64,000 nt of DNA from assembly GCF_012911815.1 (NCBI RefSeq), contig NZ_JAATNW010000010.1:1-64000 (forward strand), read 5' to 3'. The stretch's first letter is position 1; every line of letters starts with the position of its first letter. Position numbers and translations under genes: made by a program. The notes under the pieces were generated by a model that searched no databases, was not told the origin of the DNA, and saw only the letters and a program-made list of their open reading frames with translations. Below are positions 42,836 to 52,107 of this stretch, piece after piece. The stretch is from Alteromonas ponticola (GTDB lineage: Bacteria > Pseudomonadota > Gammaproteobacteria > Enterobacterales > Alteromonadaceae).

Positions 42836-43834
42836 TTATCGGTTAAGCTTGTTTAGCAATTCAGCACGCAGTTGACGCGCTTGTAATTCGTTGATTTCGC
42901 CTGCAATACCTTGCTGCTGTTTCGGGATGTGCGCCATCTTTGCTTCATCACGATTAAACACAAAATGCTCGAAATGGCTTCGCCAGGCCTCTCTTTGTGC
43001 GTCTGGCAACTGGCCAACAGAAAGCATTGCCAGCTTCAAGGCCAGCATGGGGTTACCAAGATACCCGGGAGTAGTTCGCCACCAATAGTTGACTAAACCA
43101 TTGACCTGACTGAGTCCTTCCACGTGGTGCCACCACATGCTGGGAATGATGATGCCATCACCGGGCTCTAATTCAGTTATCGTGGCGTGTGACAGCGCTT
43201 CTTTGAAACGTGGATATTTCGAGAAATCCGGCGCATCAAAATCGACTAAACTTATCGCCTGCCCCGCTGGGGTAAAGTCGAGAGGACCAATATAAAGGTT
43301 TTCCAGTTGGTCGGGCGGAAAAAGGGTAAACCGCCGTTTGCCTGCTACTACGATTGCCAGGTTTTGTGGAAAATCGCAATGTGCTGCAATTCGGCTGTGG
43401 TTACCTAGCCAGAGGCTTACCAGTGGGTCAATGCCTGACAGACTTATCGGGTTTTCTGTGCGCAATTCAGGAAACCAACGATCCACCATGGTAGAACCCA
43501 TGTAGAGTAGTTTTTTATCTTTTGTTAACTGGTTGCAGAAAGCAGGGAAGTCACTCTGCACAGGCTGAAAGTTGAAGCCCGAAAGGTCGTGATTATAAAA
43601 AACCCGGGGATCGTCTTCGGTCAGCCCCTGATACGTGACAACAGGTTCACCACTGTGATAGTCGTTAAGCAATGATAAAAACGCCGCGTCACTGTTTTTG
43701 GCCGCCTGCGCCAACGGCCAGTCACCTGCAATTCCGCGCAACACTATCGGTGTTGTGCTCTCCAGTAAGCCGGGATCAATTTCTCGGCTGCTAACACCAG
43801 CATGCTCAGCAACGTGCTTATCAACCGCGATCAT
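42836..43834 (-). CDS. Cupin-8/JmjC-like dioxygenase-type protein
   Basis: This 332-residue protein has the double-stranded beta-helix of the cupin-8 (JmjC-like, FIH-type) family. The metal-binding motif is HCDFPQNLAIVVAGKRRFTL (H-x-D), with a distal His in PSMWWHHVEG. A C-terminal helical part follows from about residue 260. Fe(II)/2-oxoglutarate hydroxylation would be the default function. Its ATG overlaps the SapC stop (TGATG), so the two are translationally coupled. It is a standard member of the SapC/halogenase/TonB-receptor neighbourhood, and the substrate there is not known. Confidence 0.87.
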   Translation of the reverse strand: MIAVDKHVAEHAGVSSREIDPGLLESTTPIVLRGIAGDWPLAQAAKNSDAAFLSLLNDYHSGEPVVTYQGLTEDDPRVFYNHDLSGFNFQPVQSDFPAFCNQLTKDKKLLYMGSTMVDRWFPELRTENPISLSGIDPLVSLWLGNHSRIAAHCDFPQNLAIVVAGKRRFTLFPPDQLENLYIGPLDFTPAGQAISLVDFDAPDFSKYPRFKEALSHATITELEPGDGIIIPSMWWHHVEGLSQVNGLVNYWWRTTPGYLGNPMLALKLAMLSVGQLPDAQREAWRSHFEHFVFNRDEAKMAHIPKQQQGIAGEINELQARQLRAELLNKLNR

Positions 43835-44538
43835 CAGGCTAAGTTCAACTGCTTGTTCTTCCTGCTAACCAGGTCAGCAAACTGCGACTGTGATGCCAGC
43901 ATCATATAGATTGAGGTCAGGTAACCCTTTGCTCGCAGTGTCAGATACTGTTCATCAGTAAGCTCATTTAAGGTGTCTTCATTAATGGTGTAAAAGCCCA
44001 ACAATTGATGCTGAGAACCATCGTTTAACGTTACATCAAGCGTAAATGATTCGATAAGCTTAAACTCTAATAAGCACTCAACAAAGCCTTTATTTTCTTC
44101 TACGCCATGGTGCAGCGCTTCCAGCATGCCACTGACTTTTTCCAGATAAGGGGCGTGCCCGCCAAATTCCAAAAATAATGGTTCTCCGTCTGCGCTCACT
44201 TTCGCGCTGTCTGTGTCGATATTCACTACACGCTGCCCGTCCTGCACACCGATAGAAAAAGGCTGTCGTGAGACATTAATCGGCACGTAACCAGCGTCCC
44301 ATTTCCCCTGATTGAGAAACAAATTTTCCTGCTGCTGAAAACCCAATAACACTACTGGATAAAATTGACCGGACTGCGCATCTTTGTGAAACACAATAGG
44401 ATAATAAGCTTGGGCAGAGCGAAATTCAGCCGGAAACGTGAGCGAAAACATCACGTTATCGCCAAGCTCAGGGCTATACGCAGTGTTAATCTTTACATCT
44501 TTGTGACTAACGTTATTTAATCGTTCTATTGTTGCCAT
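43834..44538 (-). CDS. SapC family protein
   Basis: A 234-residue protein of the SapC-related family (MSFTLTFP-like, here VMFSLTFPAEFRSAQAYYPIVF; FLEFGGHAPYL; FTINEDTLNELTDEQY-type ending as GFYTINEDTLNELT). It has no signal peptide or membrane helix. The family takes its name from a surface-array-associated protein of Campylobacter, but here it recurs between tryptophan-halogenase-like and cupin genes in TonB-receptor loci, where its role is unknown. It is 8 bp behind halogenase A and overlaps the cupin gene. Confidence 0.88.
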   Translation of the reverse strand: MATIERLNNVSHKDVKINTAYSPELGDNVMFSLTFPAEFRSAQAYYPIVFHKDAQSGQFYPVVLLGFQQQENLFLNQGKWDAGYVPINVSRQPFSIGVQDGQRVVNIDTDSAKVSADGEPLFLEFGGHAPYLEKVSGMLEALHHGVEENKGFVECLLEFKLIESFTLDVTLNDGSQHQLLGFYTINEDTLNELTDEQYLTLRAKGYLTSIYMMLASQSQFADLVSRKNKQLNLA

Positions 44539-44546
44539 ATGACACC

Positions 44547-46085
44547 CTAAATGGTTTGTAATCCGTGCGACGCAATCTGTTTCAACAACGTGCGGTTGTT
44601 CGGTAAGCCAGCCTTAAGCTGCTGCTTTTGCGCAGCCATGTATTGAAACTGTTGTAATGCACGTTGTTGAAAACGTGGGTTAACCGGTTTGCTTTTCTTC
44701 CCCGCGCAATGCTGTAGCCCATACAAAATATACTGGTAACTGGCTGCTGGAAACAGCTCTTCAGCCATCGGCACATCATATCGACTTGGCGAATGACCCC
44801 GCCATACTTCAAGCATCTCGCTCAGCGACTCAGGTATAGAGGCTGCATCGCGATTATCCCTCCAATAGTCTGAATCTTCCCGCTTCGATAACACGTAGTG
44901 TAGCTTGAGAAAATCAATAATTCGTTCCCATCGGTACCTGAATGTTTCATTAAATCGTTTCGCAGTAATCGCCATTTGCCGTTGACCTGAAGGTAACTGC
45001 TCGCTGATGAATTTGGCGGCCAGCTCTACCATTACCAGCGCTGACGCCTCAAGAGGCTCAATAAACCCTGCAGCCATGCCTACCCCGACACAGTTGTGCT
45101 GCCAGAATGTCTCACGAAAACCGGGCTTGATAGCAATTTTTCGGACTTCAACGTCAGCACCCTGCTCACCAATATAGCGACGTAATGTGTGCTCGGCATT
45201 CTCATCTGAACTGTGCGCTGATGAATAAACATGGCCAATTCCACGCCGAGTCTGTAAACCAATATCCCAAATCCAGCCAGCCGACTGCGCAGTAGCTAGC
45301 GTCGCTGATGCAATTGCTGTCTCAGGTTCTGCATAATTGACCTGAGCAGCCAGTGCGCAGTCGTTGAAAAGAACATGCCGCTGCTCAAGGAAATTGATGT
45401 CGTAGTGCTGCCCGAGTAACAGGGAGGCAAATCCGGAACAATCGATAAAAAGGTCGGCTTCAATCAACCCATGTTGAGCAGTTTGAATGGATTGAATCGG
45501 TTTATCTTTGTCACCATTCACCGAGACGACGTTGTCTAAAATATGCTCCACTCCCAATTGGTTTACCGCATGGCGTTGCAATAACTGCACAAATCTACCC
45601 GCATCCAGGTGGTAGCCGTAATTATTGACAAACGCGTATTCGGGAGTGGTGATTTGTTTTGGTGCCAGCCCTGCCTCAATCATTGCCGCCTGCGTTGACA
45701 CTGCATGGGCAAAATCGACCTTATCGCTATGAGGAAACCAGTAAGGCGCAATATCAAACTCAGCGGCAGCTACCGGAGGGGTAAAAGGATGATGATAATG
45801 GTTAGGGTGCGTATGCGTATGCCAGTTGCGAAACCAGGAGCCTTGTTTAAAACTTGCGTTACAGGAAACGATAAAATCAGTTTCTGATAAACCTATACGC
45901 TGCAAAGTCCCGCGCATGGAAGGCCAGGTTCCTTCACCTACCCCGATGTGCTTTACATCAGGTGATTCAACCAGGCTGATTTGAACACTTTTGTCAAAAC
46001 GATAATCCGCCGCGAGTAAACTCGCTGTTAGCCAACCAGCGGAACCACCGCCGACGATTAATATCTTTTTCACAGAAGTATTCAT
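44547..46085 (-). CDS. Flavin-dependent tryptophan-halogenase-like protein (A)
   Basis: About 512 residues from the ATG at 46085; the longest frame begins with a TTG at 46112 and lacks a ribosome-binding site. The FAD motif GGGSAGWLTASLLA (about residues 11-24), ADLFIDCSGFASLLLG and WIWDIGLQTRRGIG (about 256-269, in the place of WxWxIP but with Asp and Gly) mark the family. This second motif departs from the consensus more than that of copy B, so the two paralogues probably differ in substrate or activity. It is the first enzyme gene after receptor 2, following a strong terminator hairpin. Confidence 0.86.
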   Translation of the reverse strand: MNTSVKKILIVGGGSAGWLTASLLAADYRFDKSVQISLVESPDVKHIGVGEGTWPSMRGTLQRIGLSETDFIVSCNASFKQGSWFRNWHTHTHPNHYHHPFTPPVAAAEFDIAPYWFPHSDKVDFAHAVSTQAAMIEAGLAPKQITTPEYAFVNNYGYHLDAGRFVQLLQRHAVNQLGVEHILDNVVSVNGDKDKPIQSIQTAQHGLIEADLFIDCSGFASLLLGQHYDINFLEQRHVLFNDCALAAQVNYAEPETAIASATLATAQSAGWIWDIGLQTRRGIGHVYSSAHSSDENAEHTLRRYIGEQGADVEVRKIAIKPGFRETFWQHNCVGVGMAAGFIEPLEASALVMVELAAKFISEQLPSGQRQMAITAKRFNETFRYRWERIIDFLKLHYVLSKREDSDYWRDNRDAASIPESLSEMLEVWRGHSPSRYDVPMAEELFPAASYQYILYGLQHCAGKKSKPVNPRFQQRALQQFQYMAAQKQQLKAGLPNNRTLLKQIASHGLQTI

Positions 46086-46110
46086 CAAAACTACTATACA
46101 ATGACGCCGC

Positions 46111-46143
46111 AATAAAAAGTAGCCATCTGTTGATGGCTACTTT
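46111..46143 (-). terminator. Terminator between receptor 2 and the halogenase/SapC genes
   Basis: The arms AAAGTAGCCATC and GATGGCTACTTT are a perfect 12-bp match with loop TGTT, followed on the minus strand by TTTTTATT. It lies in the 78-bp gap after the receptor stop and should reduce expression of the downstream enzyme genes relative to the receptor. Confidence 0.88.
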
Positions 46144-46163
46144 GTTACGAACAGAGCACACAG

Positions 46164-49136
46164 TTAGAATGTATAGCGCACACCAATATTGTAGCGCGGT
46201 CCGTATTCAGCGTAATTGACTAGCTGGTACGACGAACGTTCATGCACACGCTTGGTTTCATCGGTAATGTTAAGGGCTTCAACAAACACGGTCAGGTTTT
46301 CGTTAAAGTCATAACTGGCATTAACATCCCATTGGCCGTACTCTTCAACAAAAACAGGATTGAGCAGGCCCTGACCATTAACGGTATTCGACAGGAACTT
46401 ATCACGCCAGTTATAAGCTACACGCACCTGAACACCGTCTTTCTCATAAAAACCAATTAAGTTGTAAGAGTCGCTGACTCCCAACAAGCCCCCCTGCGAT
46501 TCAAGGCTGGTGACGTCGTATTCAAAGTCTGAATCAACAATTGTAGCGTTGGCAATGACACCGAACCCCGTTTCCCAGAACAGATGCTGAACAGCAATCT
46601 CCCAGCCATCGGTACTTTCTTCATCCTGGTTAACCGGTACAGCGATGTCAAAGGTAGCAATGTCATCTTCCCCCGGTACACCGAGAATAAAGCCATCTGC
46701 GTTTATCGTTTCCGGATAATTATCAATAATGTATTGTCTGATTTGTGCAGTGGTCGCGCCCGAGCCTAACTCAGCAACAGCTTCATCATAACGAGGGCCC
46801 TGCGCGGGGTGAGGTAAACCAAAGGTCTGCTCTTGCACGATACCCGTGTTAACAAAGTTTTCACCGTCTTTTTTGAAATAGCCAATTGACGCATAGCTAC
46901 CTTCATCGTAATACCACTCCAACGCCAAATCGAAGTTGGTGGATTCAAACGGCTCCAGCCCCGGATTACCCCGCGCGCCGCTACCGCCGTTGATGCGCAC
47001 AAGCGAGTTGAGGGTCTGCCCACCTTGAATGTCGCCATAACCTGGACGTGCCATGGTTTTGCCGTACGATGCTCTGAACATCACGTCATCGGTCAGATCT
47101 AAATTAAAATCGATGCTGGGAAGAAAGTTTTCATAACTGCCTGACAAGTTGGTAAACTCTTGTTCACCTGTAGCGATAAGAGAGAATTCGTTATCACCCG
47201 CCCAGGCAATGTTACTGTACGTGGGAACCAGGGCACTGGAATTAACATCTGTTTCTTCATACCGGGCACCTAACGACAATCGGTAAGGCATATCACCTAA
47301 ATCACCCACCAGATTAAATTGTACGTATGCGGCATTAATTTCTTCTGTAGTCCGACGGTCCGTGGTCATATCAGATGATGCACAGAATGATGTACCACAA
47401 TCACCTACCGCACCCAGCGCACCATAAGTGCTATCAGCTATGCTGCGGATGGTATTGAAATCCCATATGAAAAACTCGTCCTGAAGCGCGGGGTCGCCAC
47501 TGGCATCCGCGTCAAATTTATCGCCAATGCTTTCCAGCATAAAGACAGAAGGATCGATGTCTCCTGCCTCGCCCAGTCCACCCCAGTTGTCCTGTTGAAC
47601 GTTAGAAAAGGCTGAGCGGTTCTTCATTTCTGAATTGCTCACACCAAAATCAATGCTTTCCAGTAATCCACTGTCAAAGGTATAGCTACCACTGAGTTGA
47701 GCCTGCTGAATTTCACTGCGCATCTGACTGTTGCGGAATGAACTTCCTGTTACTCTTACATCCTCTGCACGTATATTAGACACCCCATCCGGGTAAGTGA
47801 TATCAAGTACAGGGAAATCACGACTAAAATCAACAGAAGTGACCGCTCTCACCCAGGTTGCGGTGCCAATGGTGTTATTGCTTCCAAACGGGCTGTCAGG
47901 ACGCGATTCGGCAGATGAATCGTGAACATCCAACACCAGTTCCAGGTTGTCTGATGCTTGCCACTCCAGGTTCAGGCCCAGTGACTTGTTCTCATTGATG
48001 GTTGAAAACTGGCCAGCACCCATGGCTAAGTCGCCAGGTGCAGCGAACGCTTCTGAATAGACTAACGGAGCAACAACAGGTCCATCAGTAAAGGTTGCTG
48101 TTGAAGGACCAAAGTTAAACCAGGCTGAAACATCGTTATAACGATCTTCAACTTCGTTTTTAGCATAAGTGTAATCCAGAGTGGCTGTTACATTGTCAAC
48201 TGGACGATATTGCAAAGTCAGTTGACCATTGGTGCGCACCCGCTCTATCTCATGAAATGCATAACCGACACTTTGTGGAACTGAATAGATATCGGTTGGC
48301 TCAGGATAATTCTGATAGGCATTATCGCCATCGGGAATCAGACCACCCCAGTCAGCGTTGCCACCATCCCAGTCAAAACCATTTACGGTTCCCGGAAACG
48401 TTCGCCAGCCCCCTGTAACCGCTTGTCTGTTACCGCTATGGCGCTCCTGATATGAGCCTGAAAGCGCTACACCAAACGTATCGTCTGCAAAGGTATTACT
48501 GTACAAACCTGACAACTCCGGCGTGACTGAGTCACCTTCTTCAGTTGAGTCATCTACGACCCCTTTCACACCGAACGTCGCCTTCAAACCCGGTGAATTC
48601 AGGGGTTTGGTTGTCAGAATATTGATCGTGGCGCCCATACCACCGGTTGGCACGTGGGCCTTGCCGGTTTTGTAAAGCTCTACGCCAGCAACACCTTCAG
48701 AGGCGATGTTGGCAAAATCGTAAGAACGCGAAGTTGAGGCTGATGTGGCTTCCAGTGAAGACGCTGGCATATGTCTACCATTTAACAACACCAGGTTGTA
48801 ATCTGGCCCAAATCCCCGCACGGTAACTTTGCTGCCTTCACCGTTTTGACGGTCAATCGACACCCCGGTAATACGCTGTAACGACTCTGCCAGGTTAGTA
48901 TCGGGAAATTTACCCATTTCTTCTGCTGAGATTGCATCGACGATACCTTGAGAAGAGCGCTTGATATCCATTGAACGAATGACTGAGCCACGAATACCAG
49001 ATACTTCAATAACCTCTACCATCTCATCATTAGCATCGGCAGTTGCCTCTTGTGCAATCGCAGAATGCATCGTCGCGCCAAGTAACAATGACATGCTGGT
49101 AGCGATTCTTGTCTTTCTAAATATGTGTTGTTTCAT
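46164..49136 (-). CDS. TonB-dependent receptor, Caulobacter type (receptor 2)
   Basis: About 990 residues from the ATG at 49136, which has AGGGGA eight bases upstream; the longer frame adds eight residues. After a signal peptide ending MHSAIAQE, a TonB-box-like segment (MVEVIEVSGIRGSVIRSMD) and the plug (KFPDTNLAESLQRITGVSID, GFGPDYNLVLLNGR) follow. A large barrel ends in a Phe (RYNIGVRYTF). The Caulobacter-type receptors import oligosaccharides or other nutrients. It leads the unit with halogenase A, SapC, cupin and halogenase B. Two LacI-type operators of a class different from the first locus lie upstream, so a second regulator outside the window probably controls it. Confidence 0.93.
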   Translation of the reverse strand: MKQHIFRKTRIATSMSLLLGATMHSAIAQEATADANDEMVEVIEVSGIRGSVIRSMDIKRSSQGIVDAISAEEMGKFPDTNLAESLQRITGVSIDRQNGEGSKVTVRGFGPDYNLVLLNGRHMPASSLEATSASTSRSYDFANIASEGVAGVELYKTGKAHVPTGGMGATINILTTKPLNSPGLKATFGVKGVVDDSTEEGDSVTPELSGLYSNTFADDTFGVALSGSYQERHSGNRQAVTGGWRTFPGTVNGFDWDGGNADWGGLIPDGDNAYQNYPEPTDIYSVPQSVGYAFHEIERVRTNGQLTLQYRPVDNVTATLDYTYAKNEVEDRYNDVSAWFNFGPSTATFTDGPVVAPLVYSEAFAAPGDLAMGAGQFSTINENKSLGLNLEWQASDNLELVLDVHDSSAESRPDSPFGSNNTIGTATWVRAVTSVDFSRDFPVLDITYPDGVSNIRAEDVRVTGSSFRNSQMRSEIQQAQLSGSYTFDSGLLESIDFGVSNSEMKNRSAFSNVQQDNWGGLGEAGDIDPSVFMLESIGDKFDADASGDPALQDEFFIWDFNTIRSIADSTYGALGAVGDCGTSFCASSDMTTDRRTTEEINAAYVQFNLVGDLGDMPYRLSLGARYEETDVNSSALVPTYSNIAWAGDNEFSLIATGEQEFTNLSGSYENFLPSIDFNLDLTDDVMFRASYGKTMARPGYGDIQGGQTLNSLVRINGGSGARGNPGLEPFESTNFDLALEWYYDEGSYASIGYFKKDGENFVNTGIVQEQTFGLPHPAQGPRYDEAVAELGSGATTAQIRQYIIDNYPETINADGFILGVPGEDDIATFDIAVPVNQDEESTDGWEIAVQHLFWETGFGVIANATIVDSDFEYDVTSLESQGGLLGVSDSYNLIGFYEKDGVQVRVAYNWRDKFLSNTVNGQGLLNPVFVEEYGQWDVNASYDFNENLTVFVEALNITDETKRVHERSSYQLVNYAEYGPRYNIGVRYTF

Positions 49137-49208
49137 GTGTGTCCCCTGATGCGGTTGCATCTAGTTGCCAATACTTCTGAACTATTAAGCCTCAACTCGA
49201 TTACAAAA

Positions 49209-49222
49209 TGTATGCGCTTTCA
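49209..49222. promoter_or_regulatory. LacI-type operator, proximal to receptor 2
   Basis: TGTATGCGCTTTCA is a partial palindrome (TG.A.GCGCTT.CA) with central CG, 73 bp upstream of the receptor ATG. It is of the same kind as the site at 49345 and unlike the TGATACCGATTTCA sites of the first locus. Confidence 0.55.
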
Positions 49223-49344
49223 AATTTTAACAAATATCATCTTCGATTTACTTTCATTTTATCGATAATACCCGACAAAAAATCACCTGTTAAAGCATAG
49301 CGTAAATCGACAGATACGACGTCCGATGACAGCAAATTGTATTT

Positions 49345-49358
49345 TGTAAACGCTTACA
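49345..49358. promoter_or_regulatory. LacI-type operator, distal to receptor 2
   Basis: TGTAAACGCTTACA is palindromic except for one base pair and has a central CG, the shape of a LacI-family operator. It lies about 209 bp upstream of the receptor start. No regulator gene for this class is in the window. Confidence 0.65.
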
Positions 49359-49601
49359 TTTTTTATAATTTAGTCTTTTCTATTTTGTGATGCAAGTGTT
49401 TTTTTTTTGTTAAAACTACGAAATGGTAAGAGTAGATTGGTTGACGGCCTCAGCCCTTATAGAAAGCGGCTGGGCCAAGAGGGATACTGTTGGTGAAGGG
49501 GGTGAGGCAGATTAGTGGATCAGCAACAACTGATGCGCGGTAAATTTATTGTTAATTTATTCTGATAATACCGGCAGTGCATTGTTCCTGTATTGACGCT
49601 G

Positions 49602-49994
49602 CTAACCAAAATGGGTGGTCGAAATCGTTTCCAGATCTTCTAGCAAAATGGGTTTATCGATAAAGCCTTTAACACTGGCAAAGCGGGCGGCACGTTCTTT
49701 ATCGGTCTCAAACACCGACGATGAATGCATGAAAATGAGTGACGAGAACCGTTTGTGAAACCCTTTTTCTTCATATTTTTCCAGAAAGTCCCAACCGTTC
49801 ATGGCCGGCATATTAATATCTAAAATAATGATATCGGGAAACGTTTCCAACTCTGCCAGGTAATCCAGCGCCTCTTCAGCGCTGGTCATAAACGTCAGTT
49901 TCCCATTGTAATGGTAATCATAAAACGCTTCCTGAGTGAGAAAGTTATATTCGTCGTCATCATCTATACACAGCACATCTTGAAAACTTCGCAT
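49602..49994 (-). CDS. Stand-alone receiver protein
   Basis: A 130-residue CheY-like receiver with acidic pocket DDDD (residues 11-14), phosphorylation site Asp59 in LDINMP and a conserved Lys in IDKP (near 113). It has no output domain. It is the last gene of the four-gene signalling unit, one base after the receiver-kinase, and is likely phosphorylated by one of the two kinases encoded upstream. The loop between them, typical of single-domain receivers in relays, suggests a phosphate sink or a partner-binding output. Confidence 0.9.
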   Translation of the reverse strand: MRSFQDVLCIDDDDEYNFLTQEAFYDYHYNGKLTFMTSAEEALDYLAELETFPDIIILDINMPAMNGWDFLEKYEEKGFHKRFSSLIFMHSSSVFETDKERAARFASVKGFIDKPILLEDLETISTTHFG

Positions 49995-49995
49995 G

Positions 49996-51267
49996 TTATT
50001 TATCTGACTCTCTTTTCATATCCGGTAGTTCAATGATAAATGTGGTGCCCTCTCCGGGCTTGCTAGTGAAGTCTATGCTTCCACCACACATCTCTACTTG
50101 TGACTTGGTAATATATAACCCCATCCCCTTGCCGCCTGCATCTTTGCTTAAACGCTGAAATAACCCGAACACTTTTTCTTTTTGGCTTTCGTCCATGCCA
50201 ATTCCATTATCTTTAATGGTCAGTAAAACCGATCCGGAAAGCTGTTTAGTAACTACGTTGATCAGCGCTGAACGTTCAGGTGAGCGGTAACGGATTGCGT
50301 TGGTTAGCAGATTCTGCATAATGCTTTGTAAAAAGCGCGAAATATAATTTATCGATTGTGCCTCAGAAAAATCTGAATGAATAGACGCACCAGAATCCTT
50401 TATTTGAACTTCTAAATCTTCAAGGACATCTGAAAACACATCGGAGAATCTAAGTTTTTCGACTTCTTCTTCGAATGCTTCTTTTGCGGTGACCACTTCA
50501 ATTAAATCGTGCAGGGTATTTTTGACGCGGGAAATGGAAAGCTCAATACGTCTGAAAATGTCGCTGTTGTCGCCATTTACATGGCCACGTTTCCTAAAAA
50601 TTTTGACCATACCATCCAGATTTATGATGGGGGCGCGCAAGTCGTGAGTAGCAACATAAGCAAATTGCTCAAGGTTCTGCGTATGTCTTAACAACTCCTT
50701 TTTTTGTTCTTCCAGTTGTTGCTGCGCATCCTGAGCAACGTCCTTAGCTAAATTAGCCTCTTTCAGGCGCACCAGCGCTTCTTGTTCAGCTTTTTCAAGT
50801 CGCTCATTTTTCAGCCGTAATTCAGTCAGGATTTTTTCATATTCTTTTTGTTTTTCAAAAACATTAGAGCGCATGAACGTTTTTACTTTAGACAGCAGAA
50901 TTTCTTCGTTGATCGGTTTAATTAAATAGTCAATTGCACCAATTTTATAGCCTTGCAATACGTTTAAATCATCTTTGTCATACGCGGTTAGGAATATGAT
51001 CGGGATATTTTCTGTTAGCGGGTTAGTGCGGATGTAACGTGCCGTTTCGATCCCGTCCATAATCGGCATTTGGATATCCAACAAAATCAGGGTGTACTCA
51101 TGCCTGATGAGTTGATGCAATGCATTTTGTCCTGAATCGGCGGTGTGCACATCAACGTCTAATTTTGACAGTAACTTTTGCATGATGTCGCGTTCTGTCT
51201 GGCGATCATCGACAACAAGAACCTTGGGCCGTTGTTTTAGTACCTGTAGTGGGTCATCTGCTTTCAT
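49996..51267 (-). CDS. Receiver-histidine kinase
   Basis: About 423 residues from the ATG at 51267 (the longest frame starts at a GTG two codons earlier). An N-terminal receiver (phospho-Asp66 in LDIQMP, numbered from the longest frame) is followed by a long coiled coil (about 140-200). A HisKA-type dimerisation domain carries the phosphoacceptor His209 in ATHDLRAP, and the HATPase domain has NAIRYRS, DNGIGM and GKGMGLYITKS. There is no membrane segment, so the protein is soluble. It is two bases downstream of CheR and would take phosphate from, or give it to, the giant kinase. Confidence 0.9.
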   Translation of the reverse strand: MKADDPLQVLKQRPKVLVVDDRQTERDIMQKLLSKLDVDVHTADSGQNALHQLIRHEYTLILLDIQMPIMDGIETARYIRTNPLTENIPIIFLTAYDKDDLNVLQGYKIGAIDYLIKPINEEILLSKVKTFMRSNVFEKQKEYEKILTELRLKNERLEKAEQEALVRLKEANLAKDVAQDAQQQLEEQKKELLRHTQNLEQFAYVATHDLRAPIINLDGMVKIFRKRGHVNGDNSDIFRRIELSISRVKNTLHDLIEVVTAKEAFEEEVEKLRFSDVFSDVLEDLEVQIKDSGASIHSDFSEAQSINYISRFLQSIMQNLLTNAIRYRSPERSALINVVTKQLSGSVLLTIKDNGIGMDESQKEKVFGLFQRLSKDAGGKGMGLYITKSQVEMCGGSIDFTSKPGEGTTFIIELPDMKRESDK

Positions 51268-51273
51268 AAACAC

Positions 51274-52101
51274 CTAAACGGCAATTTTCTTGTAAATATT
51301 ATGTTCGGAATCAATCAATTCAAATTGATCCCGGACTGGCGACAATGCCAGTGATTCATGCGCACCCAAACACAAATAACCCGCTCTGCATAAGCTATCG
51401 GCAAACAGTTTCAGCACGCGGTTCTGCAACATTCGGTTAAAGTAAATCAGCACATTTTTGCAAACGATGAGCTGCATCTCCGCAAACATGCCATCAGTCA
51501 CCAGGTTGTGGTTGGAAAACACGATATTTTTACTCAATCTCGAATTCAACTTTGCCGCCCCGTAGCGCGCATGGTAGTAATCCGTCAGTGACTTTTTACC
51601 CCCTGCCTGAAAGTACAACGCCTGACCAACCCGTAATTCACTGACCGGATAAATGCCTTTATTGGCCGTTTCTAAAGAGCGATCATTAATATCCGTAGCA
51701 TAAATCTGCGTGCGGTCATACAAGCCATATTCTTCCAGCAAAATTGCCATAGAATACGCCTCCTCGCCCGTCGCACACCCAGCATGCCATATGTTCAGAA
51801 ACGGATAGGTCTCCAATCTTGGAAACACCCTGTTGTACAGTGCTCGAATTGATACTGGATCCCTGAACATACAGGTCACTGTCACTGAAATATCAAACAG
51901 TAAGCGTTTAAATTTAACGTGACTATGCAATACCGCCGGTATTAATTCGGCGATATTGGTATAACCGTGAACTTGTACATGCTTGTCAATTTGCTGCACC
52001 AGGGATGCGAATCGATATTGACGAAAGTCGTATCCCCAGCGCTGATGTATTGCTTCAATCAACAAACGGGTTTCAAGTTCCTGTAACGCTTTGTCTTGCA
52101 T
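51274..52101 (-). CDS. CheR-type protein methyltransferase
   Basis: This 275-residue SAM-dependent methyltransferase has the CheR build: an N-terminal helical domain (about 1-75) and a Rossmann-like domain with the SAM motif WHAGCATGEEAYSMAI (about 107-122) and YATDINDRSLETANKG. The characteristic region LIVCKNVLIYFNRM lies near residue 210. CheR normally methylates glutamates of chemoreceptors. Here no receptor or CheB is encoded nearby, and the gene lies 6 bp behind the 2005-residue HAMP-array kinase, so that protein or its coiled coil may be the target. That is inference. Confidence 0.9.
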   Translation of the reverse strand: MQDKALQELETRLLIEAIHQRWGYDFRQYRFASLVQQIDKHVQVHGYTNIAELIPAVLHSHVKFKRLLFDISVTVTCMFRDPVSIRALYNRVFPRLETYPFLNIWHAGCATGEEAYSMAILLEEYGLYDRTQIYATDINDRSLETANKGIYPVSELRVGQALYFQAGGKKSLTDYYHARYGAAKLNSRLSKNIVFSNHNLVTDGMFAEMQLIVCKNVLIYFNRMLQNRVLKLFADSLCRAGYLCLGAHESLALSPVRDQFELIDSEHNIYKKIAV

Positions 52102-52107
52102 TTGATG

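Larger units (their letters stand above)
49137..49601. other. Regulatory region of receptor 2
   Basis: This 465-bp gap between the receptor start and the signalling operon contains the two LacI-type sites listed separately. Near 49444-49471 lies an inexact hairpin (CAGCC/GGCTG), which could end the signalling operon although it has no T-run. A run of nine T residues is at about 49399. No gene is seen. Confidence 0.5.
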
